Below, piece by piece: positions 11,650 through 23,601 of a DNA stretch of 64,000 bases (positions are counted from its first letter, which is position 1; each line of letters begins with the position of its first letter). The stretch comes from Dromiciops gliroides (Eukaryota; Chordata; Mammalia; Microbiotheria; Microbiotheriidae): positions 33,115,357 to 33,179,356 of the forward strand of contig NC_057863.1 of the NCBI RefSeq assembly GCF_019393635.1, given 5' to 3'. The translations under genes and the position numbers were made by a program. The notes under the pieces are model-generated. The model did no database searches. It saw only the letters and a program-made list of their open reading frames with translations, and was not told the origin of the DNA.

Positions 11650-11840
11650 TCTTGGAACCATAAGATCACAGATCTTATGAGAGGACCTCAGAGGCCAACG
11701 AATCCAATTGCACCTGTTTTCAGATGAAAACACTGAGGCAGGTTAAGTGACTCAGCCAGGGTCACACAGGTAAGCCCTGGAGGTGGGGTTTGAACCCAAG
11801 TACTCTGCTTCCACAGCTAGTGTTCTTTCCATGGTTCCAT
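11650..11840 (-). mobile_element. MIR-type SINE
   Basis: Reverse copy: TTTTCAGATGAAAACACTGA, GGTTAAGTGACTCAGCCAGG and GGTTTGAACCCAAG. Confidence 0.8.
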
Positions 11841-11984
11841 AATATTTCCATTAAAAAAATAAAACCAAATGGTCTTGAGTCTTTTCTTCTAGCTTAGGTG
11901 GTTCTGGGGTCTTCAATCCATAAGCCTTTTTTCCATATAAAAAAGTAGAGTGATCTTAGGAGGTAAGGTCAGTCACTCCCCAAA

Positions 11985-12335
11985 GGCAGATAGCATGAAA
12001 TGCATACAAAATAGATATAACATAATTTCTAGGGGAGGGGAGAAGACATGGGGGAGTTAGCAATCAAAATAAGCTTCTTGTAGAAGATGGTACTTGACCT
12101 CAGCTTTGAAGGAAACTAGGGATCCTAAGAGATATGAATAAGAAGAGGGTATGTTCCATGCCTAGGGGACAATCTGCACAAAGGTTGGAGAAATGAGGTG
12201 GGATGAAGTGAACAGCAAGTAGACCCATTTGGCTGGTCCAAGTGTGCATGTTGGGAAAGGAGACGCAATAAAAGAAAGAGGTAGGCTCTAAAAATCAAAG
12301 GAGTTTGGTGTTCAGGAGGGTTAGCATCTCTGGTG
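11985..12335 (+). mobile_element. Old interspersed repeat, diverged
   Basis: CTTCTTGTAGAAGATGGTA, a 'gactttgaaggaaactagg'-like block and GACAATCTGCACAAAGG relate it to the repeats at 6290 and 62150. Confidence 0.5.
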
Positions 12336-12344
12336 TGAGGGCTT

Positions 12345-12850
12345 ATCGAGCCCTTTTTAGGGCTGCTCACTCACCTTTGGTGTCCACCTGATTCATGCAA
12401 CTCTCATCTGTGTCTCCAAGAAGCTGTAGTATGCACAATGGCCCCACCCCAGTAAACCATCTTGGCAGATGGGCTAAACCTGGTTGAGGGTAACTGTCGG
12501 TGAGTTAGGGGGATGTCAACCCCAAGCATGTGAAGACTTTCCTTAGTGGAATGGGCAAACAAAAACAATTTATTCCAGTGGGAATGAAGGTGGCTGAAGC
12601 AAGCACTGTGCAGCACTTAGAGCTTGGTCAGGCATTGAAGATTCCAAGGTCATTCATTGCATCCTGGCCCATCACCAGTTGTTTTGACTCTTTTCCTGCC
12701 ACTGGATTTCAATGACTCAGGAATAGAGAGTGAGGCTAATGAATTTGTGCAACTCTGCCTCACTTAAATCCACTTCACTTGGAAGTCAAAACTTCACTCA
12801 TGATGGCATTAGTCCTCTTCAAAAAAATGAAGGACGAACAACAAGAAGAA
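12345..12850 (+). mobile_element. RTE-like SINE, near full length
   Basis: Runs from GGGCTGCTCACTCACCTTTG-like text through CATCTTGGCAGATGGGCT, GATGTCAACCCCAAGCATG, CATCACCAGTTGTTTTGACT and CTCTTCAAAAAAATGAAGGA to a tail of ACGAACAACAAGAAG. The simple tail and marsupial distribution suggest RTE mobilisation. Partial copies lie at 4110, 27005 and 36195. Confidence 0.65.
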
Positions 12851-12854
12851 GAAG

Positions 12855-13895
12855 CCAGTTGAGTCTTTTGAATGGGCTGGGGATATATCCCTTTGGGCAT
12901 GGTATGGAGGAAGAATTGGAGATGGGAAAAAGACCAAAGGCAAGAAGACAAATTAGGATGATATTTCAAGAGGTGATGAGGACCTGAACTTGGTTGTTGG
13001 CTATATGAGTGGAAAGAAGGAAATGAATGTAAGAGAGATAATGGAGGAGGAATTTATGAGCTGTAACAACTGTAATGATATGAGAGGAGAAGGAGTGGAA
13101 AATTGACAGCGACTCTGAGAGAACACACCTGGTCACTAGAAGGAGGGAGGGATGTCCTGACAAAAATAGAAAAATGAAGGAGAAGGGATGCTTTTTGAGG
13201 AAACATCATGAGTTCTATTTGGGACATGTTTAGTGTAAGATATCAATGGGAACTTGAGTTGTAAATGCCCAACATGCATTTAGAGATTTGTGAATGGAAT
13301 TCAGGAGAGAAACTAGATCTATAAATCCCGGAGTCATCTATATAGAAATGATAATTAAATATTTGGGAGATTATGAGATCATATGCCATGATGTAGAATG
13401 AGAAGAGATCTCAATGTAGAAGTATGGTACACACTCACAATTAGGGGGAAGAATAGGATGATGATTCAGCAAAAGAGAATGAGAAGGAATGATCAAATAA
13501 GTAAGAGGAGAATTAAAAGATGAGAATCATGAAAACTCCAGGTGTAAATAGTACCTAGGAGTGGAGGTAGGTTAACAGTGTTGAATGCTGCAGTAAGGTG
13601 TAGAAGGATGAAGAATGAGAAAAGACTATTGGATTTGGCCATTTGGATGAATGGTCTATGACCTAATTGATGTGGGCATTCCATCCACTAGTGACGATCA
13701 TAACTAATATATGTTTTCACATCTTTAGCAATTCTTGCTCATATCCTTCTATACATATTTCATAAACAATCAACCCATACTTATGTCCCAGAAGCCTCCC
13801 AGTGCAAAATTTAGGTTATGCATCTGCTCTGTAAATTGGTTAGCAATAATCAAATTAAATAATTCAGGTTGTTTACAGGAATGTACATAATACAT
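12855..13895. other. Intergenic, no gene seen
   Basis: Purine-rich, with traces of old repeats. The short open frames have no support. Confidence 0.4.

Positions 13896-13898
<3 letters not shown>

Positions 13899-13934
<36 letters not shown>
13899..13934. repeat. (GA)n microsatellite
   Basis: An uninterrupted GA run of about 18 units. Confidence 0.97.
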
Positions 13935-13938
<4 letters not shown>

Positions 13939-14232
13939 AACCAAAAAAGCATAACACTTTCTTGTTGGCTGAGCTAAAAGTTTGTTACTGTTTCACTAAC
14001 TCAAAAGCAGCTTTTGCCAAAAGGAGACTGTTGAGGACCAGAAAGGAAGTAGCTAGCAGAAGCATGGTTTCGTATGAAGACAATTCCTGAAAGTGCCAAG
14101 GACACAAAAGCCTACCCTGCAGAGTTCTGATGTTTCCCTAGGCACACACATTTCCACACTGTTACAATTTTTTTTTAAATGTATGCCCATTCTCTTACCA
14201 GAACTCTGGGTGTTGGTGGGAGTGAGCCAGGT

Positions 14233-14391
14233 GTCTTTTTTATTTATTTTGTTTTGGTGAGGCAATTGGGGTTAAGTGACTTGCTCAGGGTCACACGGCT
14301 AGTAAGTGTTAAGTGTCTGAGGCTGGATTTGAACTCAGGTCCTCCCGACTCCAGGGTTGGTGCTCTATCCACTGTGCCACCTAGCTGCCCC
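14233..14391 (-). mobile_element. Short CORE-SINE with intact target-site duplication
   Basis: Reverse copy with T-rich tail and terminal CTAGCTGCCCC. The duplication AGTGAGCCAGGT flanks it at 14221-14232 and 14392-14403 without mismatch, so the insertion is fairly young. Confidence 0.96.
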
Positions 14392-14419
14392 AGTGAGCCA
14401 GGTTTCTTGATGGACCATG

Positions 14420-15830
14420 ATTGATTATTCCTGCCTTTGCCTCCTGTCGAGTAAAAGTGATATTTTTCTTCTGATGTGAGAAATGATGTGAAAGGAGAAA
14501 TGGCAAGATTTGGCAATTTATTGCCAAATTATTTGAGGGAGAGGGAGGGTGCTGAAGACAGAAGTCTAGGGTAATTCTAAGGTTATGAACCTGGGACACT
14601 AGGAGGATGGTGTTGCCTTTGATTCCTAAGTCCAGGTTCCTGAAGGGGAGCCTTTCTATAGTTTCTGGTGTCAGGGACCTGGAATGAATTGCCATCAATT
14701 CAAAGCAGAGAGATCGAGCATAAAGATATCAAGAAGGAGGCTTAATGTATACTTTCAGATGTATAGAATGAACCATGACAGATTTGGAAAGTACCCTAAC
14801 AAAAACATATCCAATAGTAACAAAACATAGGGTCCATTACCCTTACACAGCTGTAGAAAAAAAGAATGTTTATACTCCAGAAAAGAAATGGGATTGATAG
14901 ACATTCTAAAGGCATATCTGAACAGCTTTAAAAAAAACCCATAGAAATACTTTTGAAACAAGTAGATATCACTTCACTGAGGAGCACTAAAGGGTGATAA
15001 AGGGTATTCATCTTTGGATCTGTCTCATGTAACCTCAAGTGCCTTACTTCTACATGGAGCTTATAAAATGAGCAAGACTAAGAATGGCATTTAAAGATCA
15101 TCCTTGAGAGACATCTGCATCGACTCAGCCAACAATTTGCTAGCCAAAACCAAATCAATCTAAAGACTGATTTATTCAAATTTTTGGTGGAAACAGAGGG
15201 TTTTATGTTGGTGATTAAGAACTAGGTTCCTGCCAATAGAAACTACACAAGGGTTATCCTTAAGGACCCTGAACTTAGTGCAGATTATACAAGGAAACAA
15301 TGGAGAGAGGACCAAGCTTCATTGCACGTAGTAAATATTTAGCACCCACTAAATACCCAGCAAGACATGATCTGGTGATCAAAATTAAACTTTAGGACCT
15401 TGCTGTCTTTCACTGACTAACAGACGACAAATCTCTATACTGAAAATACAGAGTTCATTTTTTCCAAGAGAACTCATCTACTGGAAGCACACCATCATCA
15501 AAGATTGAACGGTAGCCCACAATCTCCTGGCCATCACATTGTGGCCTAAAAACTGAGGAACAACCTTTGGAATTGATGTCATCATCTCAAATGTTCATTA
15601 TCTCCAAGCTACAGGGAGTCCGATGCTTTTCAAATGTGGAGACCCAGATGAGATCAAAGTCATGAGGGAACAGGCTGCAGTTCAATTCAACCCTATCCCT
15701 CTCTCTGCTTCAGGAGTTGCACTGAGCATCTTTCAGTGAACCTGTAAAGACCATGAGGTTCCACTTTAATATCCAACTACAAAATGTCATTATCTTCTGC
15801 ACCTGTGCAACTATTCATAGAACACTGAGT
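14420..15830. other. Unique stretch with a short coding-like tract
   Basis: Mostly unrecognised. On the plus strand about 55-60 codons are open from about 15570 to 15737, including DVIISNVHYLQATGSPML and KCGDPDEIKVMREQ. This resembles protein text more than the surroundings do, but I cannot assign a family. It may be a relic of a processed pseudogene or of a LINE. Confidence 0.3.
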
Positions 15831-15847
15831 ATTAAAGAATCATAACA

Positions 15848-15992
15848 GGGGCAGCTAGATGGCACAGTGGATAGAGCACCGGCCCTGGATTCAGGAGTAC
15901 CTGAGTTCAAATCTGACCTCAGACACTTGACACTTACTGGCCCTGTGACCCTGGGCAAGCCACTTAACTCCAATTGCCCCACAAAAAAAAAA
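15848..15992 (+). mobile_element. Short CORE-SINE
   Basis: Full forward copy with poly-A tail. A near-perfect duplication (AGAATCATAACA / AGAATAATAACA) flanks it. Confidence 0.95.
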
Positions 15993-16194
15993 AGAATAAT
16001 AACAGCATCCATTCCTACCTGAACCCCACCAAAAAAAAGAAGAGAATGAGATTACAATAATAATATTAATAATTAAAGCTTATGTTCATAAGTGAGCTAT
16101 TATTATGTATTGGAATAGATGCATTAGGAAAAGCCCTTATAGTTCTCAATCCCAAGAATCTAAGCCATGAGCATACAGTTTTCAAGGGCTTGAA

Positions 16195-16520
16195 CCTGAA
16201 AACAACTTGATATACTATGAAAACCTAGCCATAGGAGACTTAACTTTGAATTCCACCTCTTCCACTTACTGCTTCTGTAACTTCAGACAAGTTATTTAAT
16301 TCCCATGATCCTCAGTTTTCTCATCTGCAAAACAAGACTTGGGGAGTGCACTAGATGGCTTTTGAGGTCCATTGCACCTCTAGATGTGATTCGACCACCC
16401 AGATGACTGTGGCCAAGTTATTTAACCTCTCTGGGACTCAGTTTCCTTTTCTGTACAATGAAGGAGGGTAGCACTTCCTCTCTCCTAGGTCCCTTCCGCT
16501 CTACATCTATGTCATGTCAG
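16195..16520 (+). mobile_element. Two adjacent MIR relics
   Basis: Both show the MIR core (cagacaagttatttaattcc; ggccaagttatttaacctct) followed by CTCAGTTT and 'ctgtaaaatg'-like text. Confidence 0.75.
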
Positions 16521-16529
16521 GACTCGATA

Positions 16530-17280
16530 GCTTTTCCTCCCTCGTCCTTTTTGTTTTTATTTTGCTTTCTCTTTGTCTTCCTCTTGCCCTCCCTTAGCAC
16601 TTTTTCCCAAGCACTGCATCTTCTGAGAGAAACACATGACTGTCCTGCAGTTTCTCTCGCCCTTCTGTTCCTGAATCAACTCTGGGATCTGTGACCTCCC
16701 CAAGAAGCTCTTTCTGGCTTCATCAATGTTTCCCTCTCCATCCTCTGACCCCCTGATCCCCAGGCCCCATATCCCTTTTCACTTTCTGAAGCTTCTTCTC
16801 CCTCATCTCCAGCCAAGGCATCAGTTAATCCCAACTCCTGACACACCCACACACAGAGCTGTCTTTGGGGCACCACCTCCATCCCTGTGATCAAACAAGA
16901 TTGGAATGATCCTAGGAGAAAGACAAGATGCTCTGAACAGTAGCCCATGGAGGAGGGGCACCTGGCACAGTCCCTCCTGGCAAGGAAAGCGTTAGCTTGC
17001 AGCTGCAAGGCTTGGGATTTAGTGCTGCTGAAGTCGGCTGATGTCACCCTTAAGTTGTTTTCCTTTGCAAAAATTTAGGAGAGCAGTGATATATTCCAGA
17101 TGACTTCTAGATGCATCTCAGGGTGGGAGATACAAAAGCAGATAAAATCTGAACTGAGGAAGGACTAGGTCATTCATGATGTTCTCTCATGAGTCAAATA
17201 TCTCACCTATGTGAGGACTGGAAATTTGAACCCTTCTGGGTAGGCTGTGGACAATTTCATTTAGCCCCCAAGTGATTATA
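16530..17280. other. Pyrimidine-rich unique stretch
   Basis: A 123-codon open frame on the minus strand (16676-17047) has no recognised domain and no splice context. I see no gene. Confidence 0.4.
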
Positions 17281-17284
17281 AAGA

Positions 17285-17470
17285 GCAATCTAACAAAAAA
17301 AGATATCATCTCTGGAATCAGAGGACCTGAGTTCAAATCCAACTTTTGACTCACTACTTGTGTGACCTTGGACAAATTAATTAACTTATCTGAGCGATTC
17401 TTTATCTGTAAAATGAGGGGGTTGGCCTCTTTCTTATGTCCCAGCCATCTCTAGATCTGTGATTAGTAAG
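17285..17470 (+). mobile_element. MIR-type SINE
   Basis: GGACCTGAGTTCAAATCCAA, GTGTGACCTTGGACAAATTA and GTAAAATGAGGGGGTTGG. Confidence 0.82.
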
Positions 17471-17474
17471 GTTG

Positions 17475-18055
17475 TATTTTTATCACATCCTCCCATGGTA
17501 TGTGGCAAGAGGGCTTATGAATTTCATTGTTTGTGGGAGAAAGATGGAAGTAACTCAAAAACCCAAATTACTCCTTCACTCTTCTAGGTCCACTCCTGAC
17601 TCTCTGGTCTTTTTTGCCATGTCCCAGGAGCTTGTCTCTCCCTGGAAAATGCCTCCGCCCCCTTTGGTCCTCTCCTGCAACTGGTGAGTTCCTCCTCAGA
17701 CACTATATCTACAAGTAAAAGACAAATGTTTCACTTCCCTCATTGAATACTAGGGAACATAATACAGTAAAACAACAAATATGTATTAAGCATGTACTAT
17801 GTGCAAGGAGTGATTAATTACTCACGTTATTTTGGTCACATATATCTAACAATAAATCTTCATATGTAATTAATAGCAAAAAAAACAACAACTGTGATCA
17901 TCAGTGTAAATTCCTTTATTTTATCAATGCAGCAGCAATGTGTGTCAAGGTAGCAGTTCTCCTTGTCCAAAATTCTCATTGTCCCGTTGATGAGATCTTT
18001 GTTTGGGACTTACTCAAGTTTACAGTGAGTTGGCCACACTGACCCTTTATATTAG
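17475..18055. other. Intergenic, no gene seen
   Basis: Only weak MIR-tail similarity near 17770-17820 (atgtattaagcatgtactat). Confidence 0.4.
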
Positions 18056-18059
18056 AAGG

Positions 18060-18335
18060 AAGCAAAAAATGAAATAAACATTATTAAGCACCTACTATGT
18101 GCCAGGTACTTATAAAGATTATCTCAGTTTATCCTCACAATAATCCTGAGAAGTAGGTGCTATAATTATTGGTATAATGGGGTATAATTATCTCCATTTT
18201 ACAATTGAGAAGACTGAGGCATATAGAAGTTAAGTGACTTGACCAGGGTCACACTACTAGTAAATGTCAGAGGCTGGGTTTGAATTCAGATCTTCCTGAC
18301 TCTAGTCTGTGCACTGTGCTACCTAACTGCCTCAG
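18060..18335 (-). mobile_element. Full-length MIR/Ther-1-type SINE
   Basis: Reverse copy from ATTATTAAGCACCTACTATG to GTGCTACCTAACTGCC, with core TTAAGTGACTTGACCAGGG. Confidence 0.88.
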
Positions 18336-18479
18336 AGGAACTGAAGTGAAGATATTGGCTAGACAGCTACATGACAAAATTATACAAAAATTAATACTGT
18401 AAATCAGGGAAACATCGAGCCTCCCAGAAAAAGAGAAATCAGACATCAGATGAAGCAACAGACAGATGTGAAAGGGAAA

Positions 18480-18900
18480 AAGTAGCTATTAGCAGACGGG
18501 AATACAATGGAAAGCCAGGCTTGGCGCCACAAAGAGCCATGACTTGGAGGAACAACTTCAACCTATTCCTTTCCTGATACTGTGAGTCATGGGGACCGAA
18601 AGGTCATTTGAGATCTTTCCCCTGTTCAGGGGGCCAAGCTCAGAGGGTAGTCAGAAGAAATATATGTGTCCCCAGGGAAGGCGATACTGACCAGAGGGGA
18701 GGGATATTTGATCTTATAATCACCTCAATTCTCTCCCCCTTGTCAGAAGGCCCCACTCGGGATGACATTATGAGTCTGGAAGACCAAGGAAGTCAGAGGG
18801 TCAGCAGAGACAGAAGAGGAGATATCTGACTCATTTATTGGTTCAGGTATGAGTCACTCTTGGTTTTTGTCAGGTTAAACAAAATGTGTCCAATATATAT
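18480..18900. promoter_or_regulatory. Non-repeat stretch with three AP-1 motifs
   Basis: TGAGTCA or its reverse complement occurs at 18583-18589, 18827-18833 and 18850-18856. The rest of the stretch is not a recognised repeat. Enhancer activity is inferred from motif density only. Confidence 0.35.
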
Positions 18901-19150
18901 TTCATTGTCCTGAATGTTTGTGTGGCAGAGAAGGGTCCTTGGAGAAACAGGAGCCAAATGCTGCTATTGTGAGGGGTTGGGGCATGAGCCACATTTTGTT
19001 GTTGTTGAGAAACTTCCAGTATTACACACGGTCTGTATCAGCCTAGACTTTCAGTGTTATACCAAGTAGTGATTTTTCAGTTACATGCTTATTTTATGTC
19101 AGGTTGGAGTTGTTGTACTTAGCATTTTTCTATCTTTTCTCTTTCCTTCT

Positions 19151-19294
19151 TTTTTTTTGGGGGGGCAATGGGGGTTAAGTGACTTGCCCAGGGTCACACA
19201 GCTAGTAAGTGTCAAGTGTCTGAGGCTGGATTTGAATTCAGGTACTCCTGAATCCAGCTCTGGCGATTTATCCATTGTGCCACCTAGCTGCCCC
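19151..19294 (-). mobile_element. Short CORE-SINE
   Basis: Reverse copy with T/G-rich tail, GGTTAAGTGACTTGCCCAGG and CACCTAGCTGCCCC. Confidence 0.95.
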
Positions 19295-19439
19295 TTCTTT
19301 TTTCTTTCTTAAGGAACTGAATCCCATTTGAGAAAGTGTCCAGCAATTTTACTGATGCTGAACTACTCCCTATGACAAAAGCCCACCTTCTGAAACACCA
19401 TAATGCTCCTGGAGCTGTTATTTGATTAGAGATCATGGA

Positions 19440-19640
19440 ACACTGCGGTCATAATTATGATAATTATAGCTCCCAACTATATAGTACTTGGAGATTTGCA
19501 AGGAACTTTTTCTTCATTACCTCATTTGACATCCTTACAGAAGAATAAGAATTACCAGTAACCCAAAGCACAGATTGAAAAACACATGGTAGGTCTGAGA
19601 AGGCAGTGGTTTGGCCAATGAGCACTTGCTTCCTTGTGAG
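19440..19640 (-). mobile_element. MIR relic
   Basis: Diverged tail text (atagtacttggagatttgca, ttcattacctcatttgacat) of a reverse MIR. Confidence 0.5.
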
Positions 19641-19799
19641 AAGTGCTTTAAAAGACATCATTAAGGACCCTGTGGACTAGGAAAGGAGGCAGACTGGTGT
19701 TGTGGGAAGCACACCTAAGAACAAATGGGCTGTCCCAGGACTGCACTGATACCCATAGAATAAGCACAGACCTAAAGAATGACTTCTAGCACATTGAAT

Positions 19800-20045
19800 A
19801 TATATTTTTCATGTTTTTATTTTTTTTAAATAATAAACATTTTTATTTAAAGTTTTTAGTTCTAAATTTTATCCCTCCTTCCCTCCTCTTCCCCGCCCCC
19901 CCAGGCAGTAAGCAATCAAATATAGGTTATACATGTGCAGTTATACTCATGCTTTTATATACATAAAGAAGCCAGTTAGCTGTCATTCAGATTTTTGACA
20001 ACTTCTGCCATGCAAAAAAAATCTCTGAATTCAGTTTTTTAAAAA
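19800..20045 (-). mobile_element. Marsupial LINE 3'-end-like repeat, antisense
   Basis: Starts with a T-rich block and contains CAAATATAGGTTATACATGT, a hallmark shared in diverged form with the copy at 43053-43423 (aagttatacatgagtagtca). Confidence 0.6.
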
Positions 20046-20050
20046 GGTTT

Positions 20051-20200
20051 GGGGGCAGCTAGGTGGCCTAGGTGGTGCAGTGGATAGAGTCTGAGCCCTG
20101 GATTCAGGAGGACCTGAGTTCAAATCCGGCCTCAGACACAACACTTACTAGCTGTGTGATCCTGGGCAAGTCACTTAACCCCAGTTGCCTCACTTAAAAA
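20051..20200 (+). mobile_element. Short CORE-SINE
   Basis: Forward copy whose head CTAGGTGG is duplicated. AAAAGGTTTG / AAAAGGCTTG flank it as a target-site duplication. Confidence 0.94.
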
Positions 20201-20329
20201 TAAAAGGCTTGAGTACATTTTTTACGGAAGAACTACACAAGGATAAAAAGGCATGGATGAGTTATAATCCACCTCATGGAATGGATCACTACATCAATGA
20301 GATAGATCAAAAGTCATGCTGGAAGAGAC

Positions 20330-20530
20330 AGTGCAATGAAGACCTGAGTTCTAATCCTATCTCAGACACTTGGTAGCCATGTGACCATGGGCTAGATGTT
20401 TCATCTTCTTGAGCCTGTTTCCTTGTATATAAAAGGAGAATAATAACTGCAGTAGTGCCTACCTCGAAAGGTTGTCACAAGGATCAAATGAGATGGGGGT
20501 AAAGATTAGCTCTTTTTCATCCAAACTGAA
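20330..20530 (+). mobile_element. MIR-type SINE
   Basis: GAAGACCTGAGTTCTAATCC, CTCAGACACTTGGTAGCCAT and AAGGATCAAATGAGATGG. Confidence 0.8.
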
Positions 20531-20539
20531 CTCCCCCAA

Positions 20540-21080
20540 ATCTGAAGTTGATTTTCAACCATACTGATGTACTATGATTGGTCCAACACACAGCATATGT
20601 TAGTAACAGTCTTATCACTATAAACAGTGCAGTTCTGTTAAGACAAGACTGAGAGGCATATTTTAATCCATCCCCCAGCCTCCCATAGGACTGTGCCTGT
20701 GGTCCTCCAGAGAGTTAACGTTGAGAGCCTCTCAGAAAGACCGTATTCATCAGCTTGAAACATAATCAGCACGTATCCAACTTGTTCCAAGGCATCAATA
20801 CACTCAATGTTCCACAGAGAGATTAGACTGGATGACTCCACCAGAGTTGACTTTGAATTAAAAGGCAAAGTATCAATCTAGAGGCAAATCTTTCTTTATT
20901 ATAAAATGATCATGATGAGAAAAAGAGATTGAGCAAGATTATATTTATTATACCATATTTATCCAGTCCACCCAATTTCTATGCCCAGGAGAATTCTACA
21001 TATCCTTTATTAGGGAATATACCAGTTAACTAAGCAAGGGACTTTGCACATAGCGGGTACTTAATAAATATGTACTAGAT
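20540..21080. other. Intergenic, no gene seen
   Basis: A 76-codon minus-strand open frame (20638-20868) has no recognised domain. No other feature stands out. Confidence 0.4.
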
Positions 21081-21084
21081 TAAA

Positions 21085-21560
21085 TTAGGGCAACTATGTG
21101 GCACAATAGTTAAAGTGCTGAGCCTGGAGTCAGGAAGATATAAGTTCAAATCTTGCCCCTGACACTGATTAACTGTGATCCTGGGCAAATCATTTAATTT
21201 CTGTCTGCTTCAGTTTACTCATTTGTATAATAGAGATAATAATACATTTCACTCCCCAACCTCCCTCCCCACCCCACCCCCACCAGGATTGTTATGAGGA
21301 TCAAATGAGATATTTGGGGGGGGGTTGGTTTTTTTTGTTTGTTTGTTTTTGCAGGGCAATGAGGGTTAAGTGACTTGCCCAGGGTCACACAGCTAGTTAA
21401 GTGTCAAGTGTCTGAGGCTGGATTTGAACTCAGGTCCTCCTGAATCCAGGGCCAATGCTTTATCTACTACACCACCTAACTGCCCCTAAATGAGATATTT
21501 GTAAAGTGTTTAGCTTAGTGCCTGACACGTAGTAGGTGCTATATAAATGCTAATCATCAT
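21085..21560 (+). mobile_element. MIR/Ther-1-type SINE split by a younger SINE
   Basis: Head GGCAACTATGTGGCACAATA begins the left half, which ends at ATGAGATATTTG. The right half resumes with GTAAAGTGTTTAGC and GTAGTAGGTGCTATATAAAT. Confidence 0.88.
21317..21487 (-). mobile_element. Short CORE-SINE nested in an older SINE
   Basis: Reverse copy bounded by the perfect 14-base duplication AAATGAGATATTTG at 21303-21316 and 21488-21501. Confidence 0.97.
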
Positions 21561-21564
21561 CATT

Positions 21565-22075
21565 ACCACCATTAGATTCAAGAGACTAAAAGAAATCTAA
21601 GACCTGTTCCTGGCCCTGGTTATCAAGGCTTGGAGGGCCAGGAAGCCCAGATGCAAGGAACTGACCATTTGTCGGATTCAGGCTAATTCTTCAAAATTTC
21701 TGACTTTTCATTGTGACTCCTTATATTCCCCACCCCTGTACAGGACTGAATTTTAGCCATAGTCATGGATGGGGTCCACCATGCCTGCTTCAGACTCAGA
21801 CACTTTCGATGGTCTGTTGACTAATACATTTCATTCTCTGGGCCCTGGGACAATCCCTAGCTTTTTCTCAACACTGCCATCTGTGAAAATCATCATATTT
21901 CCACTATTTGGACTACAATTCTCTTAAGAACAATGGCGAGCAGAGGAAAGAAAGCACCCAATTCAATTCTGAAAGGATTTATTGAAGGCCCATGATGTGA
22001 CAGACCTCTTGATTGGTTACAAAACAAATTATTTCTTGCTCTCAAGGAGCTTACAATCTATTGATGGGGAGGAAA
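21565..22075. other. Intergenic, no gene seen
   Basis: An old-repeat tail (gaaggcccatgatgtgacag, 21970-22060) is likely. No coding signal was seen. Confidence 0.4.
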
Positions 22076-22079
22076 GACT

Positions 22080-22230
22080 TGTAGACTTCTCAGCACAGCT
22101 GTGCCTCACACTAGCTGTGTGACCTTGGGCAAGTCATTTCTCCAGGTCTTGATTTTCTGGTCTGTAAAATAGGAGGGTTGATCTAGATATCCTTAGATCT
22201 TTTAGGTTAGACATGATATAACACTTCAAG
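22080..22230 (+). mobile_element. MIR-type SINE
   Basis: CTAGCTGTGTGACCTTGGGC and GTCTGTAAAATAGGAGGGTT. Confidence 0.82.
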
Positions 22231-22489
22231 TTATCCTGCTGTCTTTTAGAAAGTGCAAGGCCTAAGATCTTTTCATTCTACTGTACATTGTCACTATACT
22301 TATTTCTACAAAAATAAGATGATATTTTTGGGAAAATTTATAGTGAAAAAGACACAACAATATTGTTCCCCAATAATTAATATTTTACAGTCATCCCCAT
22401 TGATGAAAGTTTGTAGAAACCCAAAAGGCTAACAAGATGTATGCCCCATTAATAAAATCACAATGGGCATAAGAGAGGTGATCATTCCT

Positions 22490-22740
22490 ACATCCTCTCC
22501 CTGGGTCAGACAATAAATATCTGGGGAATCATGTTCAGCTTAGGGAATCCCATTTGAAGAAGGACATTGACAAGTTCAGGAGTGTCCAGAGAAAGGGAGC
22601 CAAGACAGTTAAAGGCCATGGTCATGTTATATGAGGATTAGTTGAAGGCGATTGGTGGGACGGGTGGGGGGTGGGGTAGGGGAGAGTTTGTCCTGGAAAA
22701 GAGATGGTGCAAGGGAATATAACAGTTGAATTAATATTTA
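22490..22740 (+). mobile_element. L3/CR1 LINE fragment
   Basis: GGACATTGACAAGTTCAGGA, GTCCAGAGAAAGGGAGCCAA and ATATGAGGATTAGTTGAAGG match the L3/CR1 3' region. Confidence 0.75.
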
Positions 22741-22857
22741 GGAAGTATATGTCATGTCACAGAGGAATCAGGGTTACTCTGCTTGGCTTAATCCAAAGAG
22801 TAAAAGTTGGACACTGCAAAGAGTCATACTTAGGATCAGTGTAAATAAAAACTTCCT

Positions 22858-23050
22858 CGGGGTACCTAGGTGGCACAGTGAATAAAGCACCGTCTCTGGA
22901 TTCAGGAGGACCTGAGTTCAAATCTGGCCTCAGACACTTGACACATACTAGCTGGGTGACCCTGGACAAGTCACTTAACCCTCATTGCCCCACAAAAAAT
23001 TAAAACAAACAAACAAACCCAAAACCAAATCAAACGAAATCAAAGCAAAC
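22858..23050 (+). mobile_element. Short CORE-SINE with long A/AAAC-rich tail
   Basis: Forward copy with a tail of about 50 bases rich in AAAC units. AAACTTCCT flanks it at 22849-22857 and 23051-23059. Confidence 0.95.
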
Positions 23051-23339
23051 AAACTTCCTAACAAACAAAGTCACCCAAAAGTATAATGGACTGTCTGGGG
23101 AGAGGGCGGTCTAGAGGCAGGGGTGAGCTGGAGCCAGCCTGGTGTCCAATTGTTAAATACTCAGGGTGAGCATTCACACCTTGGAAACTGACACATGTTA
23201 TAGACTGAGGCTCGATTTACTGCTTTGTTGGTTATCTAGACTTAAGAAAGTGATGCAGAAAATGTTAATAATGCAGATTAAACTTTAAAGTGTGTCCTGA
23301 AAGCTTTTTTGTAGAGAGGCAGTTGTTAAACATTTATCA

Positions 23340-23470
23340 GCACACAACTGGCTAGAGGTCTTCCAGCCAAGGCTGAAAGGACTACTTGTAAGGAGTGTTT
23401 GTCGTGATAGAAGCTCCTGTTCCAGCGAAGGTTCAACTAGATGACTTCTGATGGCTCTCCCATCATTAGC
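23340..23470 (+). mobile_element. L3/CR1 LINE 3'-end fragment
   Basis: GAGGTCTTCCAGCCAAGGCT and TCAACTAGATGACTTCTGAT are the L3 tail. Confidence 0.72.
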
Positions 23471-23601
23471 ATGTGTGTAGGCATGTTTCCCCCAGCAAGA
23501 AGAATCTCCTTCCTAGTCCTGGACATTATGCAAAGCAGACATTCAAAAGGTCTGTAATTTCCTCAGTCTGTAGAAATCCCAGCATGGGAATTCCTTCCAC
23601 C

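Noticed and set aside
16676-17047. 123-codon minus-strand frame
   Set aside because: No recognised domain, no conserved-looking splice context, and ordinary intergenic composition.
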